Shown piece after piece: positions 59,801-64,000 of a stretch of 64,000 nt of DNA. A program made the translations under genes and the position numbers. Where the stretch lies: NCBI RefSeq assembly GCF_900115095.1, contig NZ_FOVH01000005.1, positions 62,001 to 126,000 of the forward strand, written 5' to 3'. The notes below the pieces were generated by a model that was given only the letters and a program-made list of their open reading frames with translations, did no database searches and was not told where the DNA came from. The stretch's first letter is position 1; every line of letters begins with the position of its first letter. The stretch comes from Actinomadura madurae (lineage in GTDB: Bacteria > Actinomycetota > Actinomycetes > Streptosporangiales > Streptosporangiaceae).

Positions 59801-61034
59801 GCTGCTGTCCTGCCGGACGGGCGAGGGCGACTTCGCCGCCCGGCTCGCGCAGCGGCTCGGCGTCCCGGTGGTGGCTCCGCGCGGCCTGGCCTGGTCGGAC
59901 TCCGACGGCACCGTCTTCGCCTCGTCCGCGCGGCCCGGACCGGACGGCGGGCGGCGCCCCACCTGGCCACCGGACGGCGGCTGGGACGTGCACCGTCCCG
60001 ACGGCACCGTCCTCGCCGGCGACGACGGCCACGCGCCCGGACGGGCCGGGCGGCGCGACCCGGGCACCGAGCCGCCGGACGCCGAGGCCCGCGGGCTGCG
60101 GGACTGGCTGCGGCCGGAGGGACGGGTGGACCGCGACGGCGTCCACCGGTTCGACACCGACCGGCAGGGCGAGCGGTACGGCGAGAGCCGGCTCGGGCAC
60201 GCCTTCCGCGACCTGCCGGAGAACCTGCGGCGGGCGGCGTGGTGGTACACGCGGCAGTCCATGCCCAACCGGTTCCTGCGTCCGGGCGGCCCGGACGTCG
60301 GCGCCCACCTCAACCGGCTCGCGTGGTCGGAGTGGTCCGCCCACCAGCTGCACCACCTGAACGGCGGGCGGATGCCGACGCGCATCGAGGAGATCGTCCG
60401 GCTGCGGAGCCGGACGGACCTCGACCCGCACCAGCGGCAGCTCGTCGACCGGCTGCTCGCGCCGCCGCTGACGTCGGTGACGGCGCGGCTCGAACAGCTC
60501 CGGGCCGACCACCAGGAGCGGCAGTGGCTGCGCCAGTACCTCGGCGAGGAGCCGACGGAGCAGGCGTTCTGGCGGCGCATCGCCGAGATCGACCAGGCGA
60601 TGAACCAGCCGCTGCCGGAGCCCGTCCAGGCGGTGCGCGGGCTGTCCGGCCTGGACTTCATGCTCGGACGGGACGGGCGGCCGCTGGGCGACCGCGACCC
60701 CGTCGCCAACCTGCTCGGCACCGTGCAGACCGAGGGCGCGCCGATGTCGACGTCGCTCGGACGCGACCCGGCCGAGGTCGACGGGCAGTCGTTCGGCAAC
60801 CGCGTCCGCCTGGTGCTGCCGCCGGGGAGCCGCGGCCTGTGGATGGGGTCGAGCAGCGCGTTCCCCGACCAGCGCGAGCTGATCCTGCCGCGCGGGACCC
60901 GGTACCAGATCACCAACGTCGTCCACACCGGCTACGAGACGGTCACGCTCGGCGACGGAACCGTGCGGCGGCGGCCGACCTACGATATAGAAGCGGTGGT
61001 CGTTCCCCCAGGACCGCCCAGGTCAGCGCCATGA
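49926..61034 (+). CDS. Giant ESX-type multi-domain polymorphic toxin
   Basis: This is a 3702-aa protein with GTG start 49926, 8 bp after the WXG100 stop. In order (residues): ESX/CpnT-type helical domain with W-x-x-W (1-110); hydrophobic/Gly-rich segment (115-300); Gly/Ser/Pro linker (308-880); HExxH domain (905-1115); 24 heptads (1170-1337); His-Gly module 1 (1353-1495); ADP-ribosyltransferase-like domain (1499-1785); second repetitive linker (to 2065); His-Gly module 2 (2068-2210); unknown beta segments; nuclease-like domain (2500-2690); RelA/SpoT-like domain (2935-3110); module 3 (3209-3360); second ART-like domain (3406-3702). I infer a secreted multi-effector toxin whose internal peptidase modules release the effectors. 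Some pipelines may call the His-Gly modules 'lonely Cys' domains; I am unsure of that. Confidence 0.85.
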   Translation: MGLEIPEPVQWLSWIIGSDWPEGDETAMRRCAEAWTTAGTEINELIEDLNQTASDVRTALDSGAADAFSQKWDQWVSTDPQILTKLAESCGQLAEMLDGGALDIEYAKYMFIALLIVTAIEIAYLIAAAFATFGASTAAIPAVEAGAQVASRTIFQRLLEWLSQRLLGAILRGAAFGALEGGGLDLLVQGVQIAQGNRDGVDWKKTGSALLDGAIGGAISGGIGHGFGKIPGLNGPADSAMSGMVRGMVRDGAAEAVSGVAGTVATAAVHGDPLTWDAIAKGATSGAFGGAVGGGKDGLNDYRSSLPGGDPPTPSPTDPTPSPSPSNSPSPSPSPTPPGGNDGGGGGGGGGSNPGGGGGGGGGGGSHSGGGGDGGGGGGNRIATLLGDTGGGGGGSSLASTGGDGGGGGAPGGSGGGLGGNPSGFGGSSPSGAGPTGGPSGGAMAPGGAAPMGGAAPMGGGAPAGGGAPSGGGGSSSGGGSSSSGGSSSSSSSSGSGSSSSSSSSGSGSSSSSSSSGSGGSSGGGSGTRGGSGTPGDGGSQQGGGSSPASHSTPPHSGSSDGASTPHPGTSTPGDGTSTPHPGTSTPGDSTSSPGDGTSTPGGSTPTPGDGSSTPPPGTSTPGSETPSSAPPPSGTVPDGGSNTADGGTATPTGAAAPPPGGGNTATPGGSGSSTPGGGPRTPDGGDSASGGGSRTPEGGDPASGSTPSRPTPGDEGTNTAADPNPRSTDGSTEAQDAMPSPESDSGGSTGFVAGIPMMPMGTMGGPAGTASAGGVRPPSGGGTSPGGGSGRTPTSSSSPSRPAETPASGSGPRPETSQHRQESRPYEPADPGAQPKPPPIENVDDQGVVRNEQPPAQDGPSQQDQDGPHKKEAADDGTPDDGSTPGDGTPEDGSADKSQDLADAEQQTRDALAPFGDDAPTVDFSSNPIDPATVGEINNAVQRLGADYPSTMQGLSHIGSQDFNQSLGPNNGDVLAYATPQDSSPGIYISEEAFSDNAARAEDGADEEATGFTVPGGGSAEGVFTHEFGHHLAQQLLDNPQMLADLNRAVSNAIGVPYDATQPHDAATQQRVENALSTYGSNDSHEMMAEAFTEYRLAENPRALAQAIGQVMDRHLGANGTGTPAPDGSPGGDGNTPSQTPDGGNTPEGTSQPTPNENQPSSGETPPPADEGQPRPGDDQPRSDNGQLRPGEDQPRTDDGQPRTDDGQPRTGEDQPRTDNGQPRTDDGQPRTDEAQPRPGDDQPRPGDDQPRTDDGQPRPGDDQPRTDNGQSRTEEGQPRPGEERPRTDDGQPRADDGRPRTDETRPRPHEEQPRTDDGQSRDGEGQPRARDGQPREGDDGRSSDGQPTRGDEPPPGLPGHLHDAWRNSADTPAGRALYGPDEPHMRNTAGMVPPDPAGRFVLDAHGNSDGPIVGDRPMSATDLAALIRSDPNWNGRDLLLLSNNTGDGRFASDLAQNLGVRVTAPTGAVDVDARGNPESSGWTVSNPDGTTADPDPVRRFTSDAEGQWYGDNRLGEAFRNLPPHLQNALYQYTVQSMPNAFLRPGADLPGALNHFQNDFNRAWALARMNDGTNLPTLDDLQRWSSHPNLSPEQRDLINNVLNDSDPDGRLDQIRQNAGYWSFLHDYFGGTPTVDAFNARIGELDQALNQRLPEPVQTERGLHDVSFMRLPDGTALGPRDAQLLIGSIQTEPAYMSTSLGQNPAVVDGQPFSYRIHMDLPEGSNGVWMGGNSAYPDQRELVLPRGTRYQITSVDTSARDADGNPIVEIRATVIPPGAPDPGPLNTSGTSATLPVGNSGYAGSPPNPGPAPGSGTPPASPPHSGPPDPGSSHPGPPARFRSTPPPDPGTGTNPSPPPRDGNDPAARGGNEPATPGTDPAARGDESATPGGNPAARGGTETPAPGNDQPAARTTNEPATPGTEPAAHGGTDPTPGNDPGARDGSATPARTTSEPAASGVRGGGEPAMRGTDDGASGPGESGARGGDGPAARDTDGGVAPRTETAALGGGESAARGGNEGAGRSGGEPAARGGEAAVSSGQTPARGGNEPAARGPHDPAAPHEGEGAGEAPPAGLPDHLHDVYRGSQETPAGRAFYGSDEGGMRDLAGRVPADPQRFVVDGHGDADGMRVGGRRLSVDDVADLIRNDPNWNGREVMLLSCETGDGRFATQLAQRLGVPVTAPNGLAWSDSDGNVYASSGRPGEDGRTRPDLPPNGGWQTHRPNGDVAPAGRDGYAPGHPVSDAPRAGDGDETRGSPTQHPWDPPRVDPADTRDHALRPGEHASTVGYPPREGRHRILALDDDGNPVLDEQGRQIVRSVVYTNADGQVTHVTNPQAEGEPAALRNPNENIDLTRPEPGVVHQVDFGHGDPHVFVGGDDGRPPAAAPFDPPTHTAGGEPLQHVTQDGYDPAQGPYSANQPLQPDARIAVYDNHSPPRLHGIFWTDADGNITHVRTWFGDEDGAAHYNSELGVLKHKNDGVPLPNVSYMVEPRDRFAGLDPADFDPVDAVRRGDLGAQRVPEDGDGLPDPTAPQRAPGPDHEVPPGTFLFHTDDNGQTDLATGRPDHDTGGGARYGAQGHVGKIGGKEYPGTPFNGGHIFGHQGQGPRERISYFPQWEVENQGQNQHQVTRPESWYGLEEHLALLDQDPSNDIRVDRFEFFAEPNRNTDGDLAYTPQVIHARWAQTDFGTDPPTTTVHYRTFYNLPPHQLGTPAATPPRPDGTPVRPFGWQDPAARSQDDPAPAARSAGPEDGAASRPGPEDGPRQDDAGPERRASDEVMRQVHDDPRVRDMLDRAGEPLGDQLRTQLRDMLPHHPELARIVAGHGLNDVESSLRDSLLARPKTLNSVLNHPEAVGILEGAVRDVNERGADAILGEDGPVARPTPLTPEQERTSERLAGSVVENRREGESRDPRVAPDQPGFDPSRADPALGRDDPYLNEYLDGLYDAKHESEAALRALVHDPELAEMGADPKLRPGDKDRTRALDKIMGDYDGDPSRLSDLLGARIQFRSVDGLYRALGDIERIARNHGVEIVSVKDRMQNPVPSGYRDVQMTVRMPNGHIGELRLHLRSIDDVAAYEHSLYEVRRDLPNVAEDQNRALTPEERALDESIKQQVVGRFQQGLDEALAGGPPRARTAEPSPAEAPAEGPAPRPEPAPRPEVAAKYGWYSEPSPGDAPPHGTTPESGAHDVREPHAADPVHDDGSDADGADPVPADLPPHLHDIYRDSESTPAGRSFFGPDEHAMRDLARRVTPDPDTFTVDGHGDRDGVLVNGRRLSVDDMAALIRNDPDWNGRQVTLLSCRTGEGDFAARLAQRLGVPVVAPRGLAWSDSDGTVFASSARPGPDGGRRPTWPPDGGWDVHRPDGTVLAGDDGHAPGRAGRRDPGTEPPDAEARGLRDWLRPEGRVDRDGVHRFDTDRQGERYGESRLGHAFRDLPENLRRAAWWYTRQSMPNRFLRPGGPDVGAHLNRLAWSEWSAHQLHHLNGGRMPTRIEEIVRLRSRTDLDPHQRQLVDRLLAPPLTSVTARLEQLRADHQERQWLRQYLGEEPTEQAFWRRIAEIDQAMNQPLPEPVQAVRGLSGLDFMLGRDGRPLGDRDPVANLLGTVQTEGAPMSTSLGRDPAEVDGQSFGNRVRLVLPPGSRGLWMGSSSAFPDQRELILPRGTRYQITNVVHTGYETVTLGDGTVRRRPTYDIEAVVVPPGPPRSAP
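50835..52440 (+). repeat. Low-complexity Gly/Ser/Pro/Thr linker
   Basis: About 530 codons of poly-Gly and poly-Ser runs, then STPGDGTSTPHPG-type repeats. No globular domain is visible. The GGN/TCN-rich DNA is strand-biased and probably unstable in copy number. Confidence 0.85.
52638..53270 (+). other. HExxH metallopeptidase-like domain
   Basis: H1027-E1028-F-G-H1031 is the zinc-binding helix and H1086-E1087-MMAE1091 a downstream acidic helix that could give the third ligand (gluzincin-like). The region resembles anthrax-lethal-factor-like or ImmA-like metallopeptidases found in toxins. Confidence 0.6.
53433..53936 (+). repeat. 24 tandem 21-bp units encoding QPR heptapeptides
   Basis: Residues 1170-1337 divide exactly into 24 heptads of the type TDDGQPR or PGDDQPR. 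The period is 21 bp, always in frame. It is an extended, charged, unstructured spacer before the first peptidase-like module. Confidence 0.9.
53982..54410 (+). other. His-Gly module 1, active-site Cys replaced by Asn
   Basis: LPGHLHDAWRNSADTPAGRA, DAHGNSDG (H1407) and LLLSNNTGDG (N1445) align with modules 2 and 3, which have Cys at the N1445 position with the same 38-residue spacing. It is probably catalytically dead. Confidence 0.65.
54420..55280 (+). other. ADP-ribosyltransferase-like domain 1 (R-STS-QxE)
   Basis: R1661, S1697-T-S and Q1738-R-E1740 (YPDQRELVLPRGTRYQI) follow the R-S-E triad order and spacing of ADP-ribosyltransferase exoenzymes. The QxE form is the one found in C3-like enzymes. 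Confidence 0.65.
55500..56120 (+). repeat. Second low-complexity linker (ARGGNEPA-type repeats)
   Basis: About 200 codons of short Ala/Arg/Gly/Pro/Glu repeats (PAARGGNEPATPGT and variants) join the first effector block to module 2. Confidence 0.8.
56127..56555 (+). other. His-Gly / Ser-Cys module 2 (clan-CD peptidase-like)
   Basis: VDGHGDADG (H2120) and VMLLSCETGDG (C2158), preceded by LPDHLHDVYRGSQETPAGR and followed by LGVPVTAPNGLAWSDSDG. The His-Gly and Ser-Cys dyad after hydrophobic strands is the clan-CD pattern (caspase, C80). Confidence 0.6.
57423..57995 (+). other. Nuclease-like domain (NGGH … EN)
   Basis: PFNGGHIFG (H2593) followed 23 residues later by VENQGQ (N2616) and then a helix with ESWYGLEEHLA resembles beta-beta-alpha-metal non-specific nucleases, which use D/N-x-G-H and a downstream Asn. 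This is a weak match without a search. Confidence 0.35.
58728..59255 (+). other. RelA/SpoT-like nucleotidyltransferase domain
   Basis: DLLGARIQF (D2996, G2999, R3001), SGYRDVQMTVRMPNGH (Y3043, R3044) and GELRLHLRS (E3059) with YEHSLYE fit the order of RelA/SpoT synthetase motifs (D-x-x-G-x-R, S-G-Y-R, E-x-Q). Arg replaces the usual Gln at 3061. Confidence 0.6.
59550..60005 (+). other. His-Gly / Ser-Cys module 3 (clan-CD peptidase-like)
   Basis: VDGHGDRDG (H3258) and VTLLSCRTGEG (C3296), again 38 residues apart, preceded by LPPHLHDIYRDSESTPAGR. It is nearly a copy of module 2. Confidence 0.6.
60141..61031 (+). other. ADP-ribosyltransferase-like domain 2 (C-terminal tip)
   Basis: R3571, S3608-T-S and Q3649-R-E3651 match domain 1 in motif and spacing, and the N-terminal helical part (SMPNRFLRPGG) matches as well. 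It ends the protein. Confidence 0.65.
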
Positions 61035-61068
61035 CGGGACGGACGTCGACGCGAAAGGGACGCGCGAG

Positions 61069-61923
61069 ATGAGTGACCTGCCTCCCCCGTGGGACCCGGG
61101 CGCTCCTCCGAGCAGGCCGGGGGCGCCTCCGGCCTTCCCGGACGCCGTCGAGCTGCCGCCGTCGACCCCGTCGTACGCGCACTGGACGCGGGAGCCGCTG
61201 ATCTACTTCTGGGTGCTGCTGCGCGGCCGCCGGATCGGCTGCCTGTGGGGGTCGCCCCGGCATCAGGCGGCCGGTTTCCTCCTCGTCCCCGACGTCTCCG
61301 AGGCGGAGATGTACGCCGCCGACGTCTGGGAGGACCGGCTCGCCGAGGCGTACGCGCGGGACATGCAGGCCGCCGAGGCCGTCCGGCGGTGGAAGGGCGC
61401 CGCCGAAGACCAGGTGGGCGGCGCCATCCCGGCGGACGAGGAGGAGCGGCGGGCCCCGAGCCTGCAGGCCCTCCACGAGGTGGTCGCGCCCGGGTACCCG
61501 GCGCCGGAGGGGCCGTCCGTCCAGGACGGCCTGTTCGAGGACGGGACGCCCGCCGACCGGTCGCAGGGGTTCGGGCCGCTGTTCAGCGCCCCGCCGCCGA
61601 CCTACCCGGAGGAGGCCGCCGGGCCCGTCCGCTCCCTGCCCGTCACCCTCGCGGGGACGGTCGTCGGCTACGTGTGGGCGTCGGCGGACGGCCAGGCCGC
61701 CGGCTACGTGAGCAGGGAACCGGCCGGAACGGCGGGCGAGGTCGCGGCCGGGCTGTGGAAGATGCGGCTGAGCGACGCCCACCGGGAGGGCGTCTCGTCG
61801 CTGGAGGCGCTGCGCCGGTGCGCGCTCGCGCCCGAGGACAGGCTGTCCGGGGTCATCGGCCAGGACGCGCCCGAGCAGGAGCTGCCGGGCCTCGACGCGC
61901 TGCGCGAGCTCGCGCGTCAGTGA
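61069..61923 (+). CDS. Two-repeat protein downstream of the giant toxin
   Basis: The 284-aa protein starts at ATG 61069 (AAAGGGA upstream). Two halves are homologous: FWVLLRGRRIGCLWGSPRHQAAGF with a following LAEAYARDMQAAEAVRRW, and LPVTLAGTVVGYVWASADGQAAGY with LSDAHREGVSSLEALRRC. Each repeat is about 95 residues (strand pair plus helix). It has no signal peptide. Its position right after the toxin, with gaps of 34 and 9 bp, suggests immunity or chaperone function. I do not recognise the family. Confidence 0.6.
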   Translation: MSDLPPPWDPGAPPSRPGAPPAFPDAVELPPSTPSYAHWTREPLIYFWVLLRGRRIGCLWGSPRHQAAGFLLVPDVSEAEMYAADVWEDRLAEAYARDMQAAEAVRRWKGAAEDQVGGAIPADEEERRAPSLQALHEVVAPGYPAPEGPSVQDGLFEDGTPADRSQGFGPLFSAPPPTYPEEAAGPVRSLPVTLAGTVVGYVWASADGQAAGYVSREPAGTAGEVAAGLWKMRLSDAHREGVSSLEALRRCALAPEDRLSGVIGQDAPEQELPGLDALRELARQ

Positions 61924-61932
61924 GGGAGCGAA

Positions 61933-62349
61933 GTGGCTGAGAAGTATCCGCAGTACTACGTGTACGAGGGAAAGCCTGTCGCGTTCGCCGAGGCGCCCGA
62001 CGGCGGGTTGTTCGTCTGGGCGCTGTCGCCGCGGACCGGCGAGTTCGAGCTCGACCGGTCGTACGTGGACAAGATCTGGTTCGGCACCACCGCCGACATC
62101 GAGACGGTCGACCGGCCGGAGTTCGTCCAGCGGGTCGAGGAGTACCGCGCCCGGAGGCTGCGCGGCGACGGCCCGGTCTACGCGCTGTACGAGACGATCA
62201 ACGGCCTGGTGGACGCGTCCCGCGCGGAGGCGCGCGACCTCACGCCGGACGAGAAGGCGCTCGTCCACACGCTGCGCCTCCGCGCCCACGAGTTGTTCGA
62301 GGCGGAACTCCGCGCCCAGGGACGCCAGGGAACGCCCGGGGAATCGTAA
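61933..62349 (+). CDS. Small hypothetical protein in the toxin operon
   Basis: The 138-aa protein starts at GTG 61933 after GGGAGCGAA. It reads as a short beta domain (YYVYEGKPVAFAEAPDGGLFVWAL … IWFGTTADIETVD) followed by charged helices (FVQRVEEYRARRL, LVHTLRLRAHELFEAELRAQG). No membrane segment or catalytic motif is visible. Its last base is shared with the ATG of the next gene (TAATG, 62347-62351). It is an immunity or adaptor candidate by position only. Confidence 0.55.
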   Translation: MAEKYPQYYVYEGKPVAFAEAPDGGLFVWALSPRTGEFELDRSYVDKIWFGTTADIETVDRPEFVQRVEEYRARRLRGDGPVYALYETINGLVDASRAEARDLTPDEKALVHTLRLRAHELFEAELRAQGRQGTPGES

Positions 62350-63296
62350 TGGCCCCTGAAGCGCTTCCCGAGCTTCCGCAGGACGAGTGGGAACTCACCG
62401 GACGGCTCTATCCGGAAAGCGCCTGGATGTTCGTCTGGGCCCGGCGGGTCGTGCGCGACCTGGTCGGCGGGCGGGTGTCGCGTTTCCTGGTCGGACGGCT
62501 CGAACCCGGAAGCTGGTCGGTGTTGCGCGGGGAAGCGGAATGGGTGGCCGCCCGCGGAGCGAACGGAACGGCGTCCCACACGGCGTCGTTCGCGTCGGCT
62601 CAGGACGCGGTCGCGTACGCGGCGGCGGGCCTGGCCGTCGACGAGAACATCGCGACGCACGAGGATCTCCTACGCGAGCAGGGCATTGTCGGCGACATCT
62701 GGGACGACGCCCGCAAGCGCCTTGAATGGCAGCTCACAGACGACGGACGGCGGCTCGTAGAGAAGTCGCTCGACGAGGGGCGCGCCCGCTACGGGGATTC
62801 CGGCATCGTGCTCGACCAGGTGCTTGAGCACCGCAAGGGCTACCAGGTGATTCGGCCGGTGCCTCGTCCAGATGGCGGGCTGTTCATCGGCCGGCACGAG
62901 TTCTTCATGGCGCACGTCCATTCACGCCTTCCGGGTGACTTCGGAGCGAGCACCGGTGAAGAGCTTCCGGAGAACACGCTCCTCGACAGCTACGCTCCGG
63001 CCGACGAGCCCTACCTGTTCACTCTTGAGACGCCCTTCGAACGCCGGGGGCTTTCCGGGACGGGCCGCAACAACGAGCGCAGGTTCTACGTCGTCAAGCG
63101 CCCCATCACTGTGTATCCGGGTTTCCCCGTCAAGGAGACCACCATTCCCCCGCAAGGGCTCCAGCGTGTAAAGGAGCCGTCGTCGAAGGGCCAGGGATAC
63201 CTTCTACCGCGTCCTCTCGCCGACTTGGTCGCCGCCGGGGACATCATCCAGGTCACCAAGGCTGAGGCTCTGCGCATCTATCGGGGGCGCACATGA
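62349..63296 (+). CDS. Protein with TNT-like C-terminal segment
   Basis: The N-terminal ~90 residues of this 315-aa protein include RFLVGRLEPGSWSVL, also found in the next gene. The C-terminal third (LPENTLLDSYAPADEPYLFTL, TPFERRGL, NNERRFYVVKRPITVYPGFPV, IPPQGLQRV) follows the order of motifs in the TNT NAD-glycohydrolase domain of mycobacterial CpnT. The Arg expected after LLD is Ser, and Gln of QGLQ may match the catalytic Gln. It could be an inactive TNT relative, a toxin, or unrelated. ATG 62349 overlaps the previous TAA, and its stop overlaps the next ATG. Confidence 0.45.
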   Translation: MAPEALPELPQDEWELTGRLYPESAWMFVWARRVVRDLVGGRVSRFLVGRLEPGSWSVLRGEAEWVAARGANGTASHTASFASAQDAVAYAAAGLAVDENIATHEDLLREQGIVGDIWDDARKRLEWQLTDDGRRLVEKSLDEGRARYGDSGIVLDQVLEHRKGYQVIRPVPRPDGGLFIGRHEFFMAHVHSRLPGDFGASTGEELPENTLLDSYAPADEPYLFTLETPFERRGLSGTGRNNERRFYVVKRPITVYPGFPVKETTIPPQGLQRVKEPSSKGQGYLLPRPLADLVAAGDIIQVTKAEALRIYRGRT

Positions 63297-64000
63297 CTCA
63301 GGACGACGAACGGCTCAACGAGATCGCCTCGCTTCTCGCCCGCCTCGCACCCGACGGCTCGAAGACGTTGAAATTCGCCTACCGCGCCGTGGGCTCGTCG
63401 TTCGAGCAGGCCTTCATCCCGGACGGAATGACCGCCGCCGAGGCGCGACTCCCGCAGTCGGGCATCTATCCCCTCCTGCGCCACCTTCGCGCCCGCATGT
63501 ACGAGGACGGCGACGGCACGTGGCTGGAGATGGACCTCACGGTCCGCTCGCGTCCAGAGGCGGCGTCGCTCGCGGACGACGACGCGCCCGCGTGGGAGGT
63601 CCGCTACAGGAGCGTCGACGAGATCACGTTCGCGGACGAGATCACGCCGCTCGCCGCCTTCGAAGAAATGCGGATGTTCCCCCAGGAGGCGCGGCGCGTC
63701 CCCCGCTGGATGGGGGCCCTGGCCTCCGTCGAGGACGCGGTGGACCGCTTCGACCCCCACGACTTCTCTCCCCAGGACGACCTGGAATCGGCATTGCCCG
63801 ACGGTCTCGACGGGCTGTTCACGGCGGCGCGAGAGCGACTGCTGGCCGTCGTGCCCCGCGAGGACGCGGACCGGTTCCTGGTGGGCCGCCTGGCCGACGG
63901 ATGCTGGTCGATCGTCCACGCGCCCCCGGCCTGGGCGGCCGTGCGGATGGAGAACGGCGAAAGCGTCGAGAAGCACGCCTACGCCGGCCCCGTCGCCGCC
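63293..64000 (+). CDS. DUF600-like protein, cut by the window end
   Basis: ATG 63293 overlaps the previous stop (ATGA) and the frame is open to the last base, so 236 codons are visible. The N-terminal 100 residues (YRAVGSSFEQAFIPDG, YPLLRHLRARMYEDGDGTWLEMDLTV) resemble DUF600/YezG-type immunity proteins. From about residue 200, RFLVGRLADGCWSIV repeats the domain found at the N-terminus of the gene before. The combination suggests a family of linked immunity-like proteins, and the operon continues beyond the window. Confidence 0.55.
   Translation, partial: MTQDDERLNEIASLLARLAPDGSKTLKFAYRAVGSSFEQAFIPDGMTAAEARLPQSGIYPLLRHLRARMYEDGDGTWLEMDLTVRSRPEAASLADDDAPAWEVRYRSVDEITFADEITPLAAFEEMRMFPQEARRVPRWMGALASVEDAVDRFDPHDFSPQDDLESALPDGLDGLFTAARERLLAVVPREDADRFLVGRLADGCWSIVHAPPAWAAVRMENGESVEKHAYAGPVAA

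Noticed and set aside
55416..60926. A 1836-codon open frame antisense to the giant toxin
   Set aside because: It is an Arg/Val-rich mirror of a high-GC gene whose own frame contains clear domain motifs. The antisense frame shows no recognisable motif.

Overview
The window is a high-GC actinomycete chromosome segment with no rRNA or tRNA that I could see. GTG and TTG starts, ATGA/GTGA stop-start overlaps, a type VII (ESX) secretion locus, an Rhs toxin, LytR-CpsA-Psr wall enzymes and a Glf/GlfT2 galactofuran pathway all fit Actinobacteria. A Thermomonosporaceae/Streptosporangiales member such as Actinomadura is my best guess, but that is inference.

Layout. (1) 1-3.5 kb is accessory DNA: the tail of a MarR-like regulator, an ArsR-SRPBCC pair with an operator-like palindrome on the regulator start codon, a frameshifted 3' fragment of a second SRPBCC gene fused to a truncated unknown gene, a DUF4259 gene, an IS1380-type transposase remnant and a DUF4304-like gene. 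(2) 3.5-14.7 kb (minus) holds a 2314-aa secreted Rhs protein ending in a HINT domain and a restriction-endonuclease-like toxin tip, with the DUF4304-like gene coupled behind it as the likely immunity gene. Upstream lies a 1396-aa LamG-repeat exoprotein whose promoter region has a perfect CRP-type palindrome and a second dyad. (3) 15.1-43 kb is a cell-surface glycopolymer region. A minus operon encodes UDP-galactopyranose mutase, a GlfT2-like galactofuranosyltransferase, a two-component ABC exporter, a HAD-type protein, two SAM methyltransferases and a DUF2142 membrane protein. A divergent plus operon has two sulfotransferase-like genes (the second with a destroyed PAPS loop), a GT2 and a GT-C enzyme. 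GH43, a sulfatase lipoprotein, an Asp-box repeat membrane protein, another GT2 and an LCP ligase follow. (4) 42.9-64 kb is an ESX-associated effector locus: possible halves of a DUF6177-type protein, a DUF1266 membrane protein, an EspI-like MinD ATPase, a small Pro-rich membrane protein, and then the operon YbaB - WXG100 - 3702-aa toxin - three or four small genes that run off the window end.

The most striking object is the 3702-aa protein at 49926-61034. After an ESX-type N-terminal domain, a hydrophobic stretch and long low-complexity linkers it carries an HExxH metallopeptidase-like domain, 24 tandem heptapeptides, and three copies of a His-Gly...Ser-Cys module that looks like a clan-CD (caspase/C80-like) peptidase. 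Interleaved with these are two ADP-ribosyltransferase-like domains (R / STS / QxE), a nuclease-like domain and a RelA/SpoT-like domain. The layout recalls MARTX toxins, in which a cysteine protease releases several effectors, but here on an ESX-type chassis. The first His-Gly module has Asn where the Cys should be. The downstream genes are candidate immunity or accessory proteins; one has a TNT-like C-terminal segment and the last a DUF600-like N-terminus.

All functional calls come from reading motifs by eye. No database search was run.
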